A DNA stretch of 6,246 nucleotides. It comes from an uncultured Clostridia bacterium (GTDB lineage: Bacteria > Bacillota > Clostridia > Oscillospirales > CAG-272). Position 1 is the stretch's first letter. Every line of letters begins with the position of its first letter. Positions 4,436 to 6,246 of the stretch are shown here, in pieces. Position numbers and translations under genes: made by a program. The notes under the pieces were generated by a model. The model did not search any database. It had not been told where the DNA came from and worked only from the letters and a program-made list of their open reading frames with translations. The stretch lies in NCBI GenBank assembly GCA_946055715.1, contig CAMGGT010000064.1:1-6246 (forward strand), read 5' to 3'.

Positions 4436-6151
4436 ATGCTCAAACAGAAAAGCCACAACTATCCGCTTTATGAAACCACCGTGTTCCGCGATTTTCGCGT
4501 GATGATCGAAAATGTCGCCCTGCGCTACCCCGACCGCACGGCCATCTCGTATAAAGAAACCCCAAACGACAAAGAAACCAAAAAGATCACCTATGCCACC
4601 GCCGCCGAAGAGATCCGCGCGCTGGGCGAAAAGCTCATCGACATGGGCCTGCGTGACAAGAAGGTCATGATCTGCGGCAAAAGCTCGTGGGAATGGGTCT
4701 ATGCCTACTTCGCGCTGATGACTGTCGGCGCGGTGACGGTGCCCACCGACAAGGACCTGCCCGCGGGGGAGCTGGTGAACATCGCGCAAAGAGCCGGATG
4801 CGTGGCCATCGTCTACGGCACCGAAATTTCCGACAAGGTGGCCGGCATGTTGCCTTCCCTGCCCGGCGTGACCCTGCACATTGCCATGGGCGACCGCCCG
4901 CTGCCCGGCGACCCCACCCTGCCCGACCTGATCGCCGCCGGATATGACCTGCAAAAGGCCGGCAAGAACGAGTATGATATCTATGAGATCGACCCCGACC
5001 GCCTTGCCTCCATCGTCTTTACCTCCGGCACCACCGGCCGCGGAAAGGGCGTGATGCTGTCCCAGACCAACATCGTCTCGGACATGACGCAGGGCATGTA
5101 TAACTTTGCCATCACCCCCAAGACCATGATGGTGCTGCCCCCGCACCACACCTTCGGTTCCACCGTGAACATTGTGGGGCATTATGCGCAGGGCTCCGAG
5201 ATCTATATCTCTTCCGGCGTCAAATATTTTGTGCGCGAGATGGGCGAACAGCACCCCTCCCACCTCATTCTGGTGCCGCTGTTTCTGGAGACCATCTACA
5301 AAAAGATCTGGGCCTCGGCCGAAAAGCGCGGCAAGGCCGACACCATGCGCCGCGCGCTGGCGCTCAACCGCAAACTGCAGCGCATGGGCATTGACCTCAG
5401 CGGCGTTTTCTTCCGCGAGATCAAAGAGATGATGGGCGGCAACCTGCAGATGGTCATCTGCGGCGGCGCGGCCCTGAACCAGAACATCATCGACACCTTT
5501 GAGGGGCTGGGCATCGTTGTGCTCAACGGCTATGGCATCACCGAATGCGCCCCGCTGATCTCCTGCAATCGCAACCTCTACCGCAAGAGCGGCTCGGTGG
5601 GCACCCCCATCATCGGCGAAAAGGTCAAGATCCTTGACCCCAACGAGGCAGGCGAAGGCGAGATCTGCGTCAAGGGCCCCAATGTGATGATGGGCTACTT
5701 TGACGACGAAGAGGCCACCCGCGAGGCGTTTGACGACGAGGGCTACTTCCGCACCGGCGACTATGGGAAGCTGGACGAGGAGGGCTGGATCTATATCACC
5801 GGCCGCAAAAAGAACATGATCCTGTTCAGCAACGGCAAAAATGTCTATCCCGAAGAGATCGAGACCGTCCTGCAAGGCATCTACGGCGTAAGCGAAGTGG
5901 TGGTCTATGCCGGCGAATGCAAGGACGACCCCGCAAAAGAAGTGATCGTAGCAGAGATCTACCCCGACGCCGAAGCCCTCGCCGCCCACGGCATCACCGA
6001 CGCAAAGGCCTATTTTGACGCCGAGGTCAAAGCCGCAAACGACACCATGATCTCCTATAAGCGCGTCGGACTGGTCAAGCTGCGCGACACCGAATTTGAA
6101 AAGAACACCTCCCGCAAGATCCAACGCTTCAAAATCGACCGTTCTGTCTGA
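4436..6151 (+). CDS. AMP-binding acyl-CoA synthetase (long-chain fatty acid-CoA ligase type)
   Basis: 571 aa, cytoplasmic, no signal peptide or membrane helix. ANL-superfamily adenylating enzymes activate a carboxylate with ATP to an acyl-AMP, then transfer it to a thiol, usually CoA. All core motifs are visible: P-loop FTSGTTGRGKG (195-205), NGYGITECAP (364-373) with the ATP-binding Glu, YFRTGDYG (437-444) with the ribose-binding Asp, the hinge GRKKNMILFSNGKNVYPEE (456-474), and the C-terminal NTSRKIQR with the catalytic Lys at about 561 (Arg replaces the usual Gly before it). The central part, with an LVPLFLETIYKKI segment (279-291), resembles the long-chain group, but chain length cannot be read from sequence. 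The start is supported by AAGGAG (4422-4427) 8 bp before the ATG. It is a separate unit with its own promoter; no partner acyl carrier protein or acyltransferase is in the window. A role in fatty-acid uptake or recycling is inference. Confidence 0.93.
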   Translation: MLKQKSHNYPLYETTVFRDFRVMIENVALRYPDRTAISYKETPNDKETKKITYATAAEEIRALGEKLIDMGLRDKKVMICGKSSWEWVYAYFALMTVGAVTVPTDKDLPAGELVNIAQRAGCVAIVYGTEISDKVAGMLPSLPGVTLHIAMGDRPLPGDPTLPDLIAAGYDLQKAGKNEYDIYEIDPDRLASIVFTSGTTGRGKGVMLSQTNIVSDMTQGMYNFAITPKTMMVLPPHHTFGSTVNIVGHYAQGSEIYISSGVKYFVREMGEQHPSHLILVPLFLETIYKKIWASAEKRGKADTMRRALALNRKLQRMGIDLSGVFFREIKEMMGGNLQMVICGGAALNQNIIDTFEGLGIVVLNGYGITECAPLISCNRNLYRKSGSVGTPIIGEKVKILDPNEAGEGEICVKGPNVMMGYFDDEEATREAFDDEGYFRTGDYGKLDEEGWIYITGRKKNMILFSNGKNVYPEEIETVLQGIYGVSEVVVYAGECKDDPAKEVIVAEIYPDAEALAAHGITDAKAYFDAEVKAANDTMISYKRVGLVKLRDTEFEKNTSRKIQRFKIDRSV

Positions 6152-6246
6152 GAACGATGTTATGTGGGTGAGATTTATGCGGGGGCTGTTACAGTAAGAA
6201 CCCTTGCATTTCCTTGCTGTTTTGCCACTTTCTCTGTCATTTACAG
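6152..6246. other. non-coding sequence after the synthetase
   Basis: 95 bp to the window edge. I see no terminator hairpin with a T-run, so the synthetase transcript may continue. Two short CTGT/ACAG dyads (6186-6194 and 6234-6246) are present but too small to interpret. Confidence 0.4.

Noticed and set aside
4094..6124. Very long minus-strand open frame (676 codons) opposite the synthetase
   Set aside because: It is antisense to a complete, motif-rich synthetase; its translation is Gly/Val/Asp/His-rich, typical of the reverse complement of a GC-rich gene, with no start signal or recognisable motif.

Overview
This is a high-GC window with strong AGGAG-type ribosome-binding sites and Gram-positive protein families. 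It most resembles a chromosomal segment from a Clostridia gut bacterium, probably of the Oscillospiraceae/Ruminococcaceae type. That placement rests on gene content and style only. I see no mobile element, CRISPR array, tRNA or rRNA.

Layout. The left half is on the minus strand. A FeoB-type ferrous iron transporter (771-2966) is followed by a small two-helix membrane protein with a C-terminal zinc ribbon (197-640). The two genes are 130 bp apart, and the gap holds a 27-bp near-perfect palindrome, a weak promoter and two leader hairpins. No feoA is visible. A gap of about 560 bp (2967-3528) carries divergent promoters. To its right, on the plus strand, lie a 128-aa DUF1622 membrane protein (3529-3915) closed by a clear intrinsic terminator (3994-4034), and a 571-aa AMP-binding acyl-CoA synthetase (4436-6151). 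The synthetase has an unusually elaborate upstream region: a 20-bp palindrome, a 60-bp nested dyad, an extended -10 promoter overlapped by a perfect inverted repeat, and a leader with alternative hairpins.

How the genes relate. I see no evidence that the four genes form one pathway. The feoB and zinc-ribbon genes could be co-transcribed or separately controlled. The DUF1622 and synthetase genes are separate units split by a terminator. The most noteworthy points are the divergent FeoB, where a 180-residue low-complexity linker stands where the helical regulatory domain normally sits and the first pore motif is altered, and the cluster of dyad-symmetric candidate operators. I do not find convincing evidence of a wholly new biological system.
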